DNA from: Coffea arabica
Taxonomy: Eukaryota; Streptophyta; Magnoliopsida; Gentianales; Rubiaceae
Direction of reading: 5' to 3'
Assembly: GCF_036785885.1 (NCBI RefSeq)
Contig: NC_092312.1
Span: 16,386,001 to 16,450,000, forward strand
DNA: 64,000 nucleotides
Made by a program: the position numbers and the translations under genes. How positions within the stretch are numbered: position 1 is the stretch's first letter; every line of letters starts with the position of its first letter. The notes beneath the pieces are model-generated. The model did not search any database. It was not told where the DNA came from and saw only the letters and a list, made by a program, of their open reading frames with translations. Positions 1 through 10,623 of the stretch are shown here, piece after piece.

Positions 1-92
1 GGATGCATAATATGACCTATTTTCCATATTGAAAGGTTAACTGTGCAACTTGTTCAAAATTTAGCTTTATAAGTGGAATACAGAAATAGGCT

Positions 93-537
93 AGACTCCA
101 GGAGAGCAAATCATCTGTCCAATATTTTGTGTCCAATTTCCTGTCCAATGTGAAACTACGTAGTTTCACTTATTATATCTGCTGATATGGCAACTAAAAA
201 TAAGTGGCTGTTTAGCTGCCTTATACTTCTTTTTCCTTTCTTCTTTTTGGGTTTCCTTTATTTATACAACTTTGTTACGGTTCTCATCTTTTTTAAAACA
301 AAGTATCAAGGATTTCAAATACAAAAGAATATTTAAAAAAGATGAGAATTGTAACAAAGTTGTGTAAATAAAAGGAAACCCAAAAAAGAAGAAAGAAAAA
401 GAAGTATAAGGCAGCCAAACAGCCACCTATTTTTAGTTACCATATCAGCAGATATAATAAGTGAAACTACGTAGTTTCATATTTGACAGAAAATTGGACA
501 CAAAATATTGGACAGAGGATCTGCTCTCAGACTCCAG
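93..537. mobile_element. Foldback Mutator-like MITE with 9-bp target duplication
   Basis: The element spans 102-528 (427 bp). It consists of two long inverted arms, about 102-296 and 322-528, that match over nearly their whole length. A 9-bp direct repeat, agactccag, flanks it at 93-101 and 529-537. A 9-bp target duplication with long terminal inverted repeats is the signature of Mutator-like elements. Each arm also carries a short perfect palindrome centred on ctacgtag. There is no coding capacity, so it is non-autonomous. The call rests on direct reading of both arms and both flanks. Confidence 0.88.
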
Positions 538-1443
538 AGGGCGAGTCCGGAGACGTTGGGTTGAAGGGCGTTTTCATTTTTTTTCTTTGGGAAAAAAAAA
601 AGAAGAAAAAACCCCAAGTCATGCGATCTTTGGTTAGTTGTTTCCTATACATATATAAAAAGCAGTTAGCATCTAACTCTTGGGAATTTTTCATCTGTCT
701 TATGGAGGGGTATTTTAGGGAGTGAAAAAATGACATGGTGGATTTTGTGCAAAGAGTACAAGCTGGTTGATGTTGTAATAATAGTGTACTCTCTATATTG
801 CCCTTTTGGCTAGGTTGTGACAGACCGTTGGGAAATGAGCATTATTCTCTATAGTGGTATTTTGGTCAGAGAAAAGTAAGGAGAAAATGGTGAAGCCTAT
901 CATACAACATGGTAATACTTTTGCCAATGTTGGTTGCCTATAATGCCCTCTTAAGGGGGCACATAGCTTTTAAATAATGAACTTAATGGCTTAAATTTGA
1001 CATAAGAGTGATAAAGCTTTGTTGGAGAGAGCTTTCATGGAGGGTAATTGAAAAATCACTTGTGTAACCGATGAATAGTGTAACCGCAACAAGTGAAGCA
1101 TCATTTGCGGTCAATACAAATATTATTGCAATACTTTTGGGCGGCAATGGAAATTCTATACATATTAAAGAATCTTGGCTCACATATTTGTGGTCCGTTT
1201 GCTCTTTTGTTTAGAAAGGTATATTCACTTCCTGCTGCAATTTCACCATTTTTTATGTGTAGGAAGTATATTAGACGTGTTACTGTGCATGGGGAATTTT
1301 TTAATATTTGCTAACTATATTTGTGAATTGTCAATTTTACTTTTGTAGTCGGCTGAGCAGTGAGAAAAAAATGGTCTGCATATAGGGATTTTTGGTGAAG
1401 GTAAGCTCTGAATCTTCACTCCACAAAACAAAAGGTGCATGCC
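538..1443. other. Intergenic, nothing recognised
   Basis: AT-rich sequence with only short chance reading frames. I see no gene, RNA or clear repeat boundary here. Confidence 0.6.
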
Positions 1444-1749
1444 AATTGTATATTGTTAACGGGGATTTCGATTTATATGCTAAAAGTCTAAGTTCTCTCC
1501 GAAATTGACAAAAAGACAGAACTCTCCGTTACGGGGTACTTGGGGGGTCTTTACTTTCTAGTAGCAAGATCCCTGTGGAGGTTCTATCCTACATCGACTA
1601 TGGGGGGGGTTTGGGGGGTTAGTTTATAAGTCCCCTAGATGTCTTCAAAAGTTGCCGGCTTTTGAAGATTGTTCGGGGATTTCGATTTATATGCTAAAAG
1701 CCTGAGTTCTCTCAGAAATTGACAAAAAAAAAAATTGTATATTGTTAAC
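1444..1749 (+). mobile_element. Small retroposon with poly-A tail and 17-bp target duplication
   Basis: A 272-bp insert (1461-1732) ends in a run of A's and is bracketed by the identical 17-bp sequence aattgtatattgttaac at 1444-1460 and 1733-1749. Long target duplications and a poly-A end point to LINE-type mobilisation. A 54-bp segment at the start (1461-1514) recurs at the end (1675-1728), just before the A run. A 9-bp-stem hairpin lies at about 1642-1666. I do not recognise the source RNA, and no tRNA-type A/B boxes were seen, so it may be a retroposed non-coding RNA or an unclassified SINE. Confidence 0.72.
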
Positions 1750-4622
1750 ACCTTGTATAGGATTCTTTGCCCAATAGTGTGACTGTTTGTGTAGCTATCT
1801 CTGCTTATTGTGCTTTATTAATTTAAATGTTTGGTTTAGCCTACTTTTTTTTTTTCAAAAATGATAACTATTGTATAATCTAATCCATCATATACTAGGG
1901 GGAGAGAGTGGATCTAAGGGGGTTTAGGAGTAATCCGAAGGGGATTAAACCACACCAAATCAAACAAGTGTACTACGCACCCATTTGAATTTTTTTAAGC
2001 AAAGCCATTTTTAATGTGATAATTGGTGGAAGACAAGATTTGATGCTTTGATGGTGAACCCTTGCCTCCCACCCCCACCAAACTTTAATGCTTCGGTGGT
2101 GGCCACTAGCCTTTGGTGGTTGCTTGGATTAGCCTACTTGACAAAAGTTTTGCTTTCAGTATTTAATTTACCATCATCATTTTGCAGTTGCTCTTATTTA
2201 TTGGAATTGAGTTGTTGTTGGTTAAAACTGATGTAAACTATTAGGCATTCCTATGTTTGCCACCGTTATGATAGCAGATGCAAAATTAACCTTATTTGCA
2301 CTGATATCTAGGATGGTTGGATGTAACGATAAATTTATTACTAAAAAACAATTTCGCAATGAAAGATCAAGTCAGAGATATGGTTCATTATCCATTGAGT
2401 AAAAAGAAAAAATTAGTGAAAAACAACCACAACATTATAAGAGACGTAAAGCAGTTGAGAAATTTGTTGGACCTCCATTTCAACCCATGATGGGGAAATT
2501 TTCTGGTGTCCTTATTGTGAGTGTTGGAAATTTGCTTGTTTCTTTTGCTGCAACTACACTTATTGCAATTTTTCTCATTGCAATTTTGTGTATCATTCTT
2601 CTGTTTTCATGGCTAAAATTTATAATTTCCTACAAGCCCTTTCACACATACATATTTTGTAATGCACTACAACTCATACAACTGCACTTATAGCCACCAA
2701 CATCTAGAAGTTAATACACAAAAACCAACCCACAAGTCAAAACACCCGTGTTGTGGGCGGGCGGTCCCCTAGTATTGCCATATGTATACTCGTACAAAAT
2801 GTTTTTCATCAACAAGGAAGAAGCCTGCACGAGTAGAACAAGCAAGAACGGGTTTAGACATACGTAACGTAGGGGCCATAAGGCGTGGCTCAAAAAAGAA
2901 AAAAAAAAAAAAAAAAGGTAAGCGTACACCAGCAGGATTGGTACGCATCAAACTCAAAAGCATTTATGCCGGCGAAGGAAGTTGATATGAATTTTATATT
3001 TGTTCGATTGCGCAAATGGCAAACCAGTCAGAAGATGATATTTGTTCGTTAGTCTAATTTGGTACCATATAAAACAATCCATGCTCCAGTTTGGTTTATT
3101 CAAATCTTGCTTCCAAGAAATCGACTGCCATAATATCCTACTAATTCGGAAGGATGATTGTGCGTCAATACTTCAGACGTAAAAGTTAGCTATCGATGCA
3201 ACTTAAGATGAAAAAGTTAAAAGTGGGACACAAGAACGTCGATGTATGAAATATATGATTCAAGCCACTCTTGAATTTCAAGGTAATGAATGATCATGCT
3301 AGTAGCTTTTCCGAAAGATCCCGTGGGTCTGATCTAAACTGAGCTGGCCATGTATTGGCAAAAGCCCAGCTGCACTTCGACAGGTTCTGAACCCACAGTA
3401 GGTAAAGCCCACGTCAATTTCTCACTTGCCAGTGCTCCCGCCCAAGTTCTACCGGTAAAATCAGGAAGCGAGGGAGTGTGGTCTAGATGGGCTCGTCCGG
3501 GTCATGCCCATAGCGTAACTTTATTAAGTTCCAATTGCAACCAGGACGAGGGTCCCGAGCGAATTTCTCTAGCAAATTCTGCTTTATGCTATTTTAATCT
3601 TTTATATTAATCGAAATTTATTAGCATCCCCTGTTTTAGTGGGAAAAAAAAGGAAGATAATACTTGTTAATTTGCATATCTCTTACTTCCCAAGAAGAGC
3701 GAGAAAGCAATGGCAATGGAGGTATCCAGGACGGCCATGGGAGAATTGTGCAGAAGAGGGAATCCAGCAGTTCGCAGGGGAAGCAACCCCAGAAGGGATA
3801 AAAAAAATCAAGAGGAATGGAATGGAAGAGAACACAGATGCTAATAATTATGTTCGAATGACCCAAATAAAGGGACAATGTGCAACACTAGAGGCGAGAC
3901 ACCTCGCCCCTCCTGTGGGTTTCCTGTTAAAATTTGGCAAAGAATTCCAGGTTGAATTAGGGCCAAAAGCTCAATCTGACAATTAGTTCTACGTAGCACA
4001 GCATATGGAGTAGTATTTTTCAAACCACGCCCGCAGAAATCCAAGACAGAGTAGAGGTTAATATCATGACGCTAGTGAAATCCACTGTCTAGGGGAGTCT
4101 GAAATTTAACTTGGGCACTGCTAATTTCTCCATTCAAGCCAACTAAGCAATGACATCTGCGCAAGTGAAGGGCGATTTTCTTCCCCTTCATTTCCTCCTC
4201 GTCCTAACCAAAATTTGAAAAGAGACACAATTGAATACTACCAGCACCAGAGTAGCACTGTAGCAGTCCATGACCCCCCCCCCCCAAAAAAAAACATTTT
4301 TTCCAACCAGCTAAGCTAGAGCAATGTTTTGACATTCTGGTAACAGAGCGGGCATATGATACGCGACAGAGCAGATCACAACAGCACTAAATCTGGTAAG
4401 CAGAGGAAAATAGAACATCATACACATACAAATAATTCCAGATCATCAGTGATCGAACGAGACAAAAAAAATCATGGTGATTCTGAACCTTAATTTACTT
4501 CATTCCACGGAACTCTGTAAATTTCGATTTCTTTTTTCACGAGGACAATAACATAAAACGTAACCAACGAACCAGCGGTCAAAAAAGTAAGTACTGTAAC
4601 AAAGCAACCATAAACAAGACCA
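1750..4622. other. Intergenic, with one possible Helitron 3' end
   Basis: No gene is supported. At about 2745-2772 a short GC hairpin is followed some ten bases later by CTAG and then T, which resembles a plus-strand Helitron terminus; no matching 5' end was identified. A 67-codon frame at 2782-2985 containing a poly-lysine run is not credible as a gene. About 4400-4622 may hold the distal 3' untranslated region of the first GRP gene. Confidence 0.5.
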
Positions 4623-4786
4623 ACTTCAACAGATCATAATCGTAAATTCCAAACAACCACTACCCAGACCCCACAACACAACACCCCACCCCAATCCCCC
4701 ATAAAAGGAAGCGAGGGAAACATCTAAGACAACTCAACGCAACCACCTTGAACAGATCACCCCCACCCCTAAAAAGCTCCTAAAAT

Positions 4787-5558
4787 TTAACTCCTCCAGT
4801 TTCCGTCTGAAGCACCACCGCCTCTGGAGTAACGAGACCCGCCACCGCCGCCGTAGCCACGGTCACCACCTCCATAACCACCTTCGCGACGGCCACCACC
4901 GTAGCCACCTCCACCGCCGTATCCTCCCTCGCGACGGCCACCTCCGTAGCCACCACCTCCACCCTCACGGCGTGGGCCGCGGAATCCGCCTCCGCCCCCG
5001 CCGCTGCCGCGTGACTGAGCCTCGTTGACCGTGATGTTACGCCCGTCGAGATTCTGGCCGTTCATCGCCTCAATCGCATCCCGCATGGATTGCTCATCCC
5101 TGAAGGTCACGAACCCGAATCCCCTGGATCTCCCAGTCTCGCGATCGTTAATGATCTGAATGATGAATTCACCACAAGAGAAGAAAAAGAAACATCAGAT
5201 CCGAAGGCAGATAGATCCAGAATTTAATCATTAGATCTGAAACACAATTAACGATTCAATCTTCGTCTCTTTGGGGATAAAAAGAGGAAGACAGAACGTA
5301 CCGTTTCAGGGTATTTCGAATAATAGTAACACAAATAGTAACAGTAACAAGAGTAACAGAGTAACACAGAGTAACAGTAGGTGAAGATCAAGAGTCAACA
5401 AAGCCGAATCGGGTCGGATCCGATCTCTGCGACCACAAACAGACCTTCGATTCGATGACTTCGCCGTACTGAGCGAAAGCTTGTTCGAGAGATTGGTCGG
5501 TGGTGGCCCAAGCCAACCCACCGACGAAGCATCGGTATTCAACATCTGAGGCGGCCAT
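4787..5558 (-). CDS. Glycine-rich RNA-binding protein, GRP7/GRP8 type (copy 1)
   Basis: Predicted 160-residue protein from two exons: 5445-5558 (start ATG at 5556-5558) and 4787-5155, with a 289-bp GT-AG intron at 5156-5444. The N-terminus is a single RRM with RNP2 CFVGGL (residues 10-15) and RNP1 RGFGFVTF (about 49-56). The C-terminal half is Gly-rich with repeated YGGGRREGG units and ends SDGNWRS. Length and the intron position after the residues VIESK match Arabidopsis GRP7/GRP8, which are clock- and cold-linked RNA-binding proteins of nucleus and cytoplasm acting in splicing and mRNA control. The first exon is preceded by a TATA box and telo-box motifs. The intron has a second in-line donor that may serve feedback splicing. 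The copy at 9675-10446 encodes the same protein. Confidence 0.95.
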
Positions 5559-5678
5559 TTTTTCCCGACTGTTTTCTAAAGGGAGGACAGCAAAATAAAG
5601 GAAAGGGGGAGGGCAGTAAGAGATGAGCCCGCCTCAGAAGAAAAGAGATATGAGAAGATGGTGAGGGGAATGCGCTGA

Positions 5679-5735
5679 ATATATAGGGAGGAAGAGGCTC
5701 AAGAGGACTAGCCGGCTAGGGTTAGTTAGGGTTTA
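5679..5735 (-). promoter_or_regulatory. Core promoter of GRP copy 1: TATA box and telo-boxes
   Basis: Read on the minus strand, CTATATAT (5679-5686) lies about 120 bp before the ATG, a normal TATA distance for a 5' leader of about 90 bases. About 30-55 bp further upstream are two AACCCTA-type telo-box motifs (5717-5735), common in promoters of plant translation and RNA-binding protein genes. The same sequence is present in copy 2. Motif calls only; the transcription start is inferred. Confidence 0.6.
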
Positions 5736-6465
5736 CTCCCCAAAGGGAATCCGCGTCGCGCGAGTTTGCCCCCTTCCTATTTGCTAACTCTGGTTAGACG
5801 AATTTGAGACCTGATGGAGGAGTGGGGTCGTCCGCGGGTTCATGCATGATTCCTCCGCGAGCGCAATTGGCAGCACGCATGCTTGGGAAATGCGATTACT
5901 CTATAATTCCAAGGGAAAATTGCAGTAACCTCCTTTAAGGTTTCTGACACTTGCACTCACCTCCCTGTGATTTGAGAAATAGCACTGACATCTCTTAAAC
6001 TTACTGATTCTTTGCATGTTCAGTCCAGATCATTAAAATATTATTTTAGAAAATAAAATGAGAAATTTGTGCTAGATTTGTCCTTTGTGCTACATGCCAA
6101 GTAGTATTAGTAAAGGAATGACAAAGTATTACAAATCAATTAATAAACTTTAAGGGGTGTAATTTATGGATAAATAGGCATTATCTATTCAAAGTACCAA
6201 TGCTTTATAGGCATTTTACTCTCAAATATTTAATTTATGAATCATAATAAATACATCAATGTTTCTAAGTAAAATTCAAAAAGTATTACATTAATATTCT
6301 TACAAAAAAATTGGTAGGCTATATATTTAATATAAGTTAAATATTTTTAAAAAAAGAAATAGCCCATAAAGTATTAATTTTTTATGATTTTCCTCAATTA
6401 CATGAACAAAGTATTGGTTCTTTATGAGTATTTTATACTGAATTATTTAATTTATGTTAAACATA

Positions 6466-6638
6466 TGAGTTTGTTTGGATAAGAGTTTATTTTGATGATT
6501 TATTTGAGATAATTACTGTAATACTTTATGTGATGTGATTTGTGTGAGATAAAAAAGTGATTGGAAAGATAAAAAGGTGATTGAGATTTGTGAAGTAAAT
6601 TATTTTATTGCAAATTATCTCAATCCAAACACACTCAT
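6466..6638. mobile_element. MITE with TTTGTTTGGAT-type ends (unit 1)
   Basis: The termini gagtttgtttggataa and, inverted, atctcaatccaaacacactc bracket about 170 bp of AT-rich DNA. The same insert is present in unit 2 at about 18573-18736, so it predates the duplication. Many related GTTTGGATTG-ended elements occur through the window. The family is probably hAT-like, but I see no clear 8-bp target duplication. Confidence 0.6.
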
Positions 6639-6866
6639 AAATATCTGTAACTAAAATTAAAAACGTGTTATACTAATATTTTTATGAAAGAGAAATTGGT
6701 AGGTTTTATATTTAACAAATAAGTTTTATATTTAACAAAAATTAAATATGTGAAAGTAAATACAAATTTAAATAGAATACTTCTGTGACAATTGCCCAGA
6801 AAGGAAATGTTGAATGCTTCGATCAATTACCAAAGCAGTCCAATCAGATGGGCTGCGTGAAGAATG

Positions 6867-7001
6867 CACGTGTCACGGGCGCTGTTCAGTGATTCAAGTT
6901 GCTCTGATTAACTTATTGGACTTAACCAGAGTTAAAGATGGGGTTGCCAAGATATTTCAGAGGAGCCCACGGTCACGTGACAAACCGGTGGTAGATATTT
7001 T
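6867..7001. promoter_or_regulatory. G-box / evening-element cluster upstream of GRP copy 1
   Basis: Two CACGTG G-boxes (6867-6872 and 6974-6979) and one evening element, AAAATATCT read on the minus (GRP coding) strand at 6993-7001, fall within 135 bp in a GC-richer patch. The patch is conserved in unit 2. Evening elements and G-boxes confer circadian and light control in plants, and GRP7/8 are clock outputs in Arabidopsis. The site is about 1.4 kb from the ATG, so function is only a suggestion. Confidence 0.35.
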
Positions 7002-7769
7002 AAGGGGATAATTTCAGAAACTTTCCTCGAGGTTTCATGATATCTTCACTAAGCATCGCTTAACTTTAAAAGACCACTTGCTTTCCTTACTTTTAAATTT
7101 TTATAAATTTATTATCGACCCATTTTAAAACACGTTATTTAAAAACACATTTTTTGGATGAAGAAGATGTTTTTATTCTTAAAGCGCCCTTTGTTGTTAT
7201 AATTTCTTTTTCAAAATTGATACTAGCATTTAATAGAAAGTTAAAAATAAAAACAAGTTATACAAATGTGTAATTTTGATAGATACAATATAAAAATAGG
7301 TATTCTAACATACAAAAAAAATTTGTTTTAAGAATGTATTCAAAGTGTTTTCAAACCAAAAGAAGGATTATTGGTTAAGCATTTTCGGCCAATTTGAGGA
7401 GTTTTTAAATTTTTAGAATTTTTAAAATTTCTTATTTAGATTGATGACTTGAAAACCCCAAAAAAAAAAAAGACAAAATTTCTTATGTTTACAAACCCAT
7501 TTGAGATTTTTTTTTTTCAAATGAGAAAATTGAAGCTGAAGACTGGAGTTCATGAAGTGCATTTAAAGATGAGACGTGGCTATCTTTTCTCTCATCTTTT
7601 TTTTTTTTTGGGGGTCGAGATGTGACTATCATGATCAATGCTTCCCTATATTTGCTTTTTAATTCTTAAAAAAAAAAAAAAACTTTTCAAGTGCTTGGAA
7701 TGTTAAGAAGAAGTTGCAAGTCCCAGTTTTGGGGTGCAATATTAGTAGTGAAAACATTAGAGACCTGTT

Positions 7770-8573
7770 TTTTTTTTTTTTCCCCTTTCTCCACCTCCAC
7801 CACAGCATTCGGCGCCGGCCTCCTTTTTTTTTTTTTTTTTTTTTTTCCTTTCTCCCTTTCCCCCTCCTCCTCCCCCTCCCCTAACCTCCCATTCCCCCTT
7901 TGACCGATCTGCAACCTCTCTTTTGGCTATTTTTTTTTTTCCTCTCCTTCCTCCCTGGCCACCCTCCCCCTTCCCCTAGCTGCAATCTGGTCGATCACAG
8001 CTAGTCAAGGAGCGATCTCGTCACGCGACCACATTGGGCAAAAGGGGAGGGGGAAGGAGAGGAGAGTAGGAAAGGGGAGAGGGAGATGGAGAAGAAGGGA
8101 GAGAAAAAAAAAACCATGGCTGCTGCCAGCTGGTTCTCTGGCTTCGGGAGGGAGAGGAGGAGGGTGAAGGGGAGCCGAGAGGGAGAAGATGGGAAGAAAA
8201 AAAGAACAAAAAATTGTCTTGACCATGGTTGTTGGTTCTTCAAAGCTGGAGGCAGAGGTGGCGGGGAAGGGAAGAGGGTGGGGGAAGGAAGAAGAAGAAA
8301 AGAGGAAAGAAAAGAAAAAGGAAAGATAGAGAAAAAGAAAAGGAAAAAAATTTGGAACCTTCAGATGGTTCTTCAATGTCGGAGCAGAAGTGACGGTGAA
8401 GGGAAGGGGAAGGGGGAAAGGGGAAGGAAGAAAAAGAAGAAGAAGAGAGGAAAGAAAAGAAAGAAAAGGAAAAAATAAAATTTTATCTTAAAAAATTTGT
8501 TTAAAAACTTATATAGTGCACAACAGTAAAATTTTGGACAAACTTTCAAAAAACTCATGTTCCAAACGGGACC
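7770..8573. repeat. Polypyrimidine/polypurine mirror-type element (unit 1)
   Basis: A C/T-rich stretch (about 7770-7985) is followed by a short mixed core and then a G/A-rich stretch (about 8040-8480) on the same strand, so the halves are roughly complementary. Its right end resembles, inverted, the GTTTGGA...ACTGTA ends of two similar elements at 48.0-49.7 kb. The long open frames across it (for example 8086-8478) are low-complexity artefacts. Unit 2 carries a shorter version at about 19830-20340 lacking the core. Confidence 0.55.
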
Positions 8574-9031
8574 TAGGTCTGCTGGGTTGGGGAAGTGCAG
8601 CGACGAGCCTTTCGAAGTCCTTCTTGGGCCTTCTCTGGAGAGTCGAATGAGCCCGCATACAGGTAGCTTCTTAATGGGCTCGTCCGCTCAGACCCATATT
8701 TTGACGTGAACTGAACTGATCCATTTTTTTTCCCTCCCTCGTCTAAAATTTTGAAACTGATTCACCTAATAACGACTCCCATTAACCAGGACAAAACTAG
8801 CAACTACCACCAATCATCACGTTTGCAGATTTGAGCAGTTGCGAACATGGCGATGCGAAGATTTTCAAAGCCGTAGTCAACATAAACTGTAATTGCATGC
8901 ATCATCTTGTACTCAAGTACTAGCACCTATTTGTGCGTTTCTTACTATGTATATTTTTCTTCTCGTAATAATCAGCTTCTTAAAATGCTTGTCAAACTAA
9001 TTTACTCCGTCAAATACATTCCGCAAGAAAG

Positions 9032-9510
9032 CAACTATATAGCCCACCTTTCTTTTCATGTATATTCAAATCGCAAGGCGGAATAAAAGACGAAGCAGTG
9101 TATCGGTGCTGACCGTTTCATCATCTCAAGTGTTCTTTCAAGAAAAAAAAAAGAATCAAGTGTTTGTCTATCACTTCAACTTTGATAAACAGTAGTAATA
9201 ATGTACCAAGTGAATAGGGTTTTCATGCATTCTTTTACCAATTAGTGTTACTATCGCACTACAGGGTTGTAGACCCAAGACGCGACTATTACTGCCCACT
9301 ACGGGCTCTTGAAACTCAAGACACGACTAGAGTTTTAACAGTCAAGTCTAATTATTAAGGCGTCATAATCTTTACCTCGAAATGAATATTCTAAATTGGA
9401 TTTGAATATTGTATATTGGTTCATAACATTTAATTTTTCTGATGTACGACCGGACATCACATTCATCCATCTACTTTAGACTTTCCATCTTTACAAAACC
9501 CAAACTTAAT
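9032..9510. other. Spacer between duplication units
   Basis: 479 bp of unique sequence separates the two units. No gene or repeat boundary is recognisable apart from the abrupt loss of similarity at each side. Confidence 0.6.
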
Positions 9511-9674
9511 ACTTCAACAGATCATAATCGTAAATTCCAAACAACCACTACCCAGACCCCACAACACAACACCCCACCCCAACCCCCCATAAAAGGAGGC
9601 GAGGGAAACATCTAAGACAACTCAACGCAACCACCTTGAACAGATCACCCCCACCCCTAAAAAGCTCCTAAAAT

Positions 9675-10446
9675 TTAACTCCTCCAGTTTCCGTCTGAAG
9701 CACCACCGCCTCTGGAGTAACGAGACCCGCCACCGCCGCCGTAGCCACGGTCACCACCTCCATAACCACCTTCGCGACGGCCACCACCGTAGCCACCTCC
9801 ACCGCCGTATCCTCCCTCGCGACGGCCACCTCCGTAGCCACCACCTCCACCCTCACGGCGTGGGCCGCGGAATCCGCCTCCGCCCCCGCCGCTGCCGCGT
9901 GACTGAGCCTCGTTGACCGTGATGTTACGCCCGTCGAGATTCTGGCCGTTCATCGCCTCAATCGCATCCCGCATGGATTGCTCATCCCTGAAGGTCACGA
10001 ACCCGAATCCCCTGGATCTCCCAGTCTCGCGATCGTTAATGATCTGAATGATGAATTCACCACAAGAGAAGAAAAAGAAACATCAGATCCGAAGGCAGAT
10101 AGATCCAGAATTTAATCATTAGATCTGAAACACAATTAACGATTCAATCTTCGTCTCTTTGGGGATAAAAAGAGGAAGACAGAACGTACCGTTTCAGGGT
10201 ATTTCGAATAATAGTAACACAAATAGTAACAGTAACAAGAGTAACAGAGTAACACAGAGTAACAGTAGGTGAAGATCAAGAGTCAACAAAGCCGAATCGG
10301 GTCGGATCCGATCTCTGCGACCACAAACAGACCTTCGATTCGATGACTTCGCCGTACTGAGCGAAAGCTTGTTCGAGAGATTGGTCGGTGGTGGCCCAAG
10401 CCAACCCACCGACGAAGCATCGGTATTCAACATCTGAGGCGGCCAT
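9675..10446 (-). CDS. Glycine-rich RNA-binding protein, GRP7/GRP8 type (copy 2)
   Basis: Second GRP gene with exons 10333-10446 and 9675-10043, the same 160-residue product, the same 289-bp intron and the same TATA box (10567-10574) and telo-boxes (10605-10623) as copy 1. The duplicated sequence begins 164 bp beyond the stop codon, so from there its 3' flank differs from copy 1 and polyadenylation may differ. A 7.2-kb Helitron nest begins 349 bp upstream of the ATG, moving the distal G-box/evening-element patch from about 1.4 kb to about 8.6 kb away. The coding sequence is intact, so it is probably functional, although its expression may differ from copy 1. Confidence 0.94.
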
Positions 10447-10566
10447 TTTTTCCCGACTGTTTTCTAAAGGGAGGACAGCAAAATAAAGGAAAGGGGGAGG
10501 GCAGTAAGAGATGAGCCCGCCTCAGAAGAAAAGAGATATGAGAAGATGGTGAGGGGAATGCGCTGA

Positions 10567-10623
10567 ATATATAGGGAGGAAGAGGCTCAAGAGGACTAGC
10601 CGGCTAGGGTTAGTTAGGGTTTA
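10567..10623 (-). promoter_or_regulatory. Core promoter of GRP copy 2
   Basis: TATA box (CTATATAT on the minus strand, 10567-10574) and paired AACCCTA telo-boxes (10605-10623), identical to copy 1. The Helitron nest begins about 170 bp further upstream, so this short promoter is all of the ancestral proximal DNA left next to the gene. Confidence 0.6.

Larger units (their letters stand above)
4623..9031. repeat. Segmental duplication, unit 1 (no Helitron)
   Basis: This 4.4-kb block recurs as 9511-10794 plus 18015-20803. The left part (4623-5906) aligns at a constant offset of 4888 bases with about three mismatches and no indels. The right part (5907-9031) aligns to 18015-20803 with many substitutions and indels, including an internal segment of about 300 bp (around 7895-8190) absent from unit 2. 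Similarity stops abruptly at both ends. The unit contains one GRP gene and its upstream DNA. Confidence 0.93.

Noticed and set aside
2782-2985. Basic 67-codon frame with poly-lysine
   Set aside because: The lysines come from an A-run. No family resemblance and no gene context.
5306-5545. 79-codon minus-strand frame over GRP exon 1 and intron (also at 10194-10433)
   Set aside because: It is a different frame from the RRM coding sequence, and its leucine run is the GTTACT repeat cluster of the intron.
6814-7011. 65-codon frame conserved in both duplication units (18864-19094)
   Set aside because: Frame changes, substitutions and lack of any motif suggest shared ancestry of the duplicated DNA rather than a gene.
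8005-8478. Long overlapping frames of 60-130 codons on both strands (also 19770-20252 and 48356-48692)
   Set aside because: They arise from pyrimidine/purine low-complexity DNA with few stop codons; the products are Ser/Pro/Phe or Lys/Gly/Arg strings.
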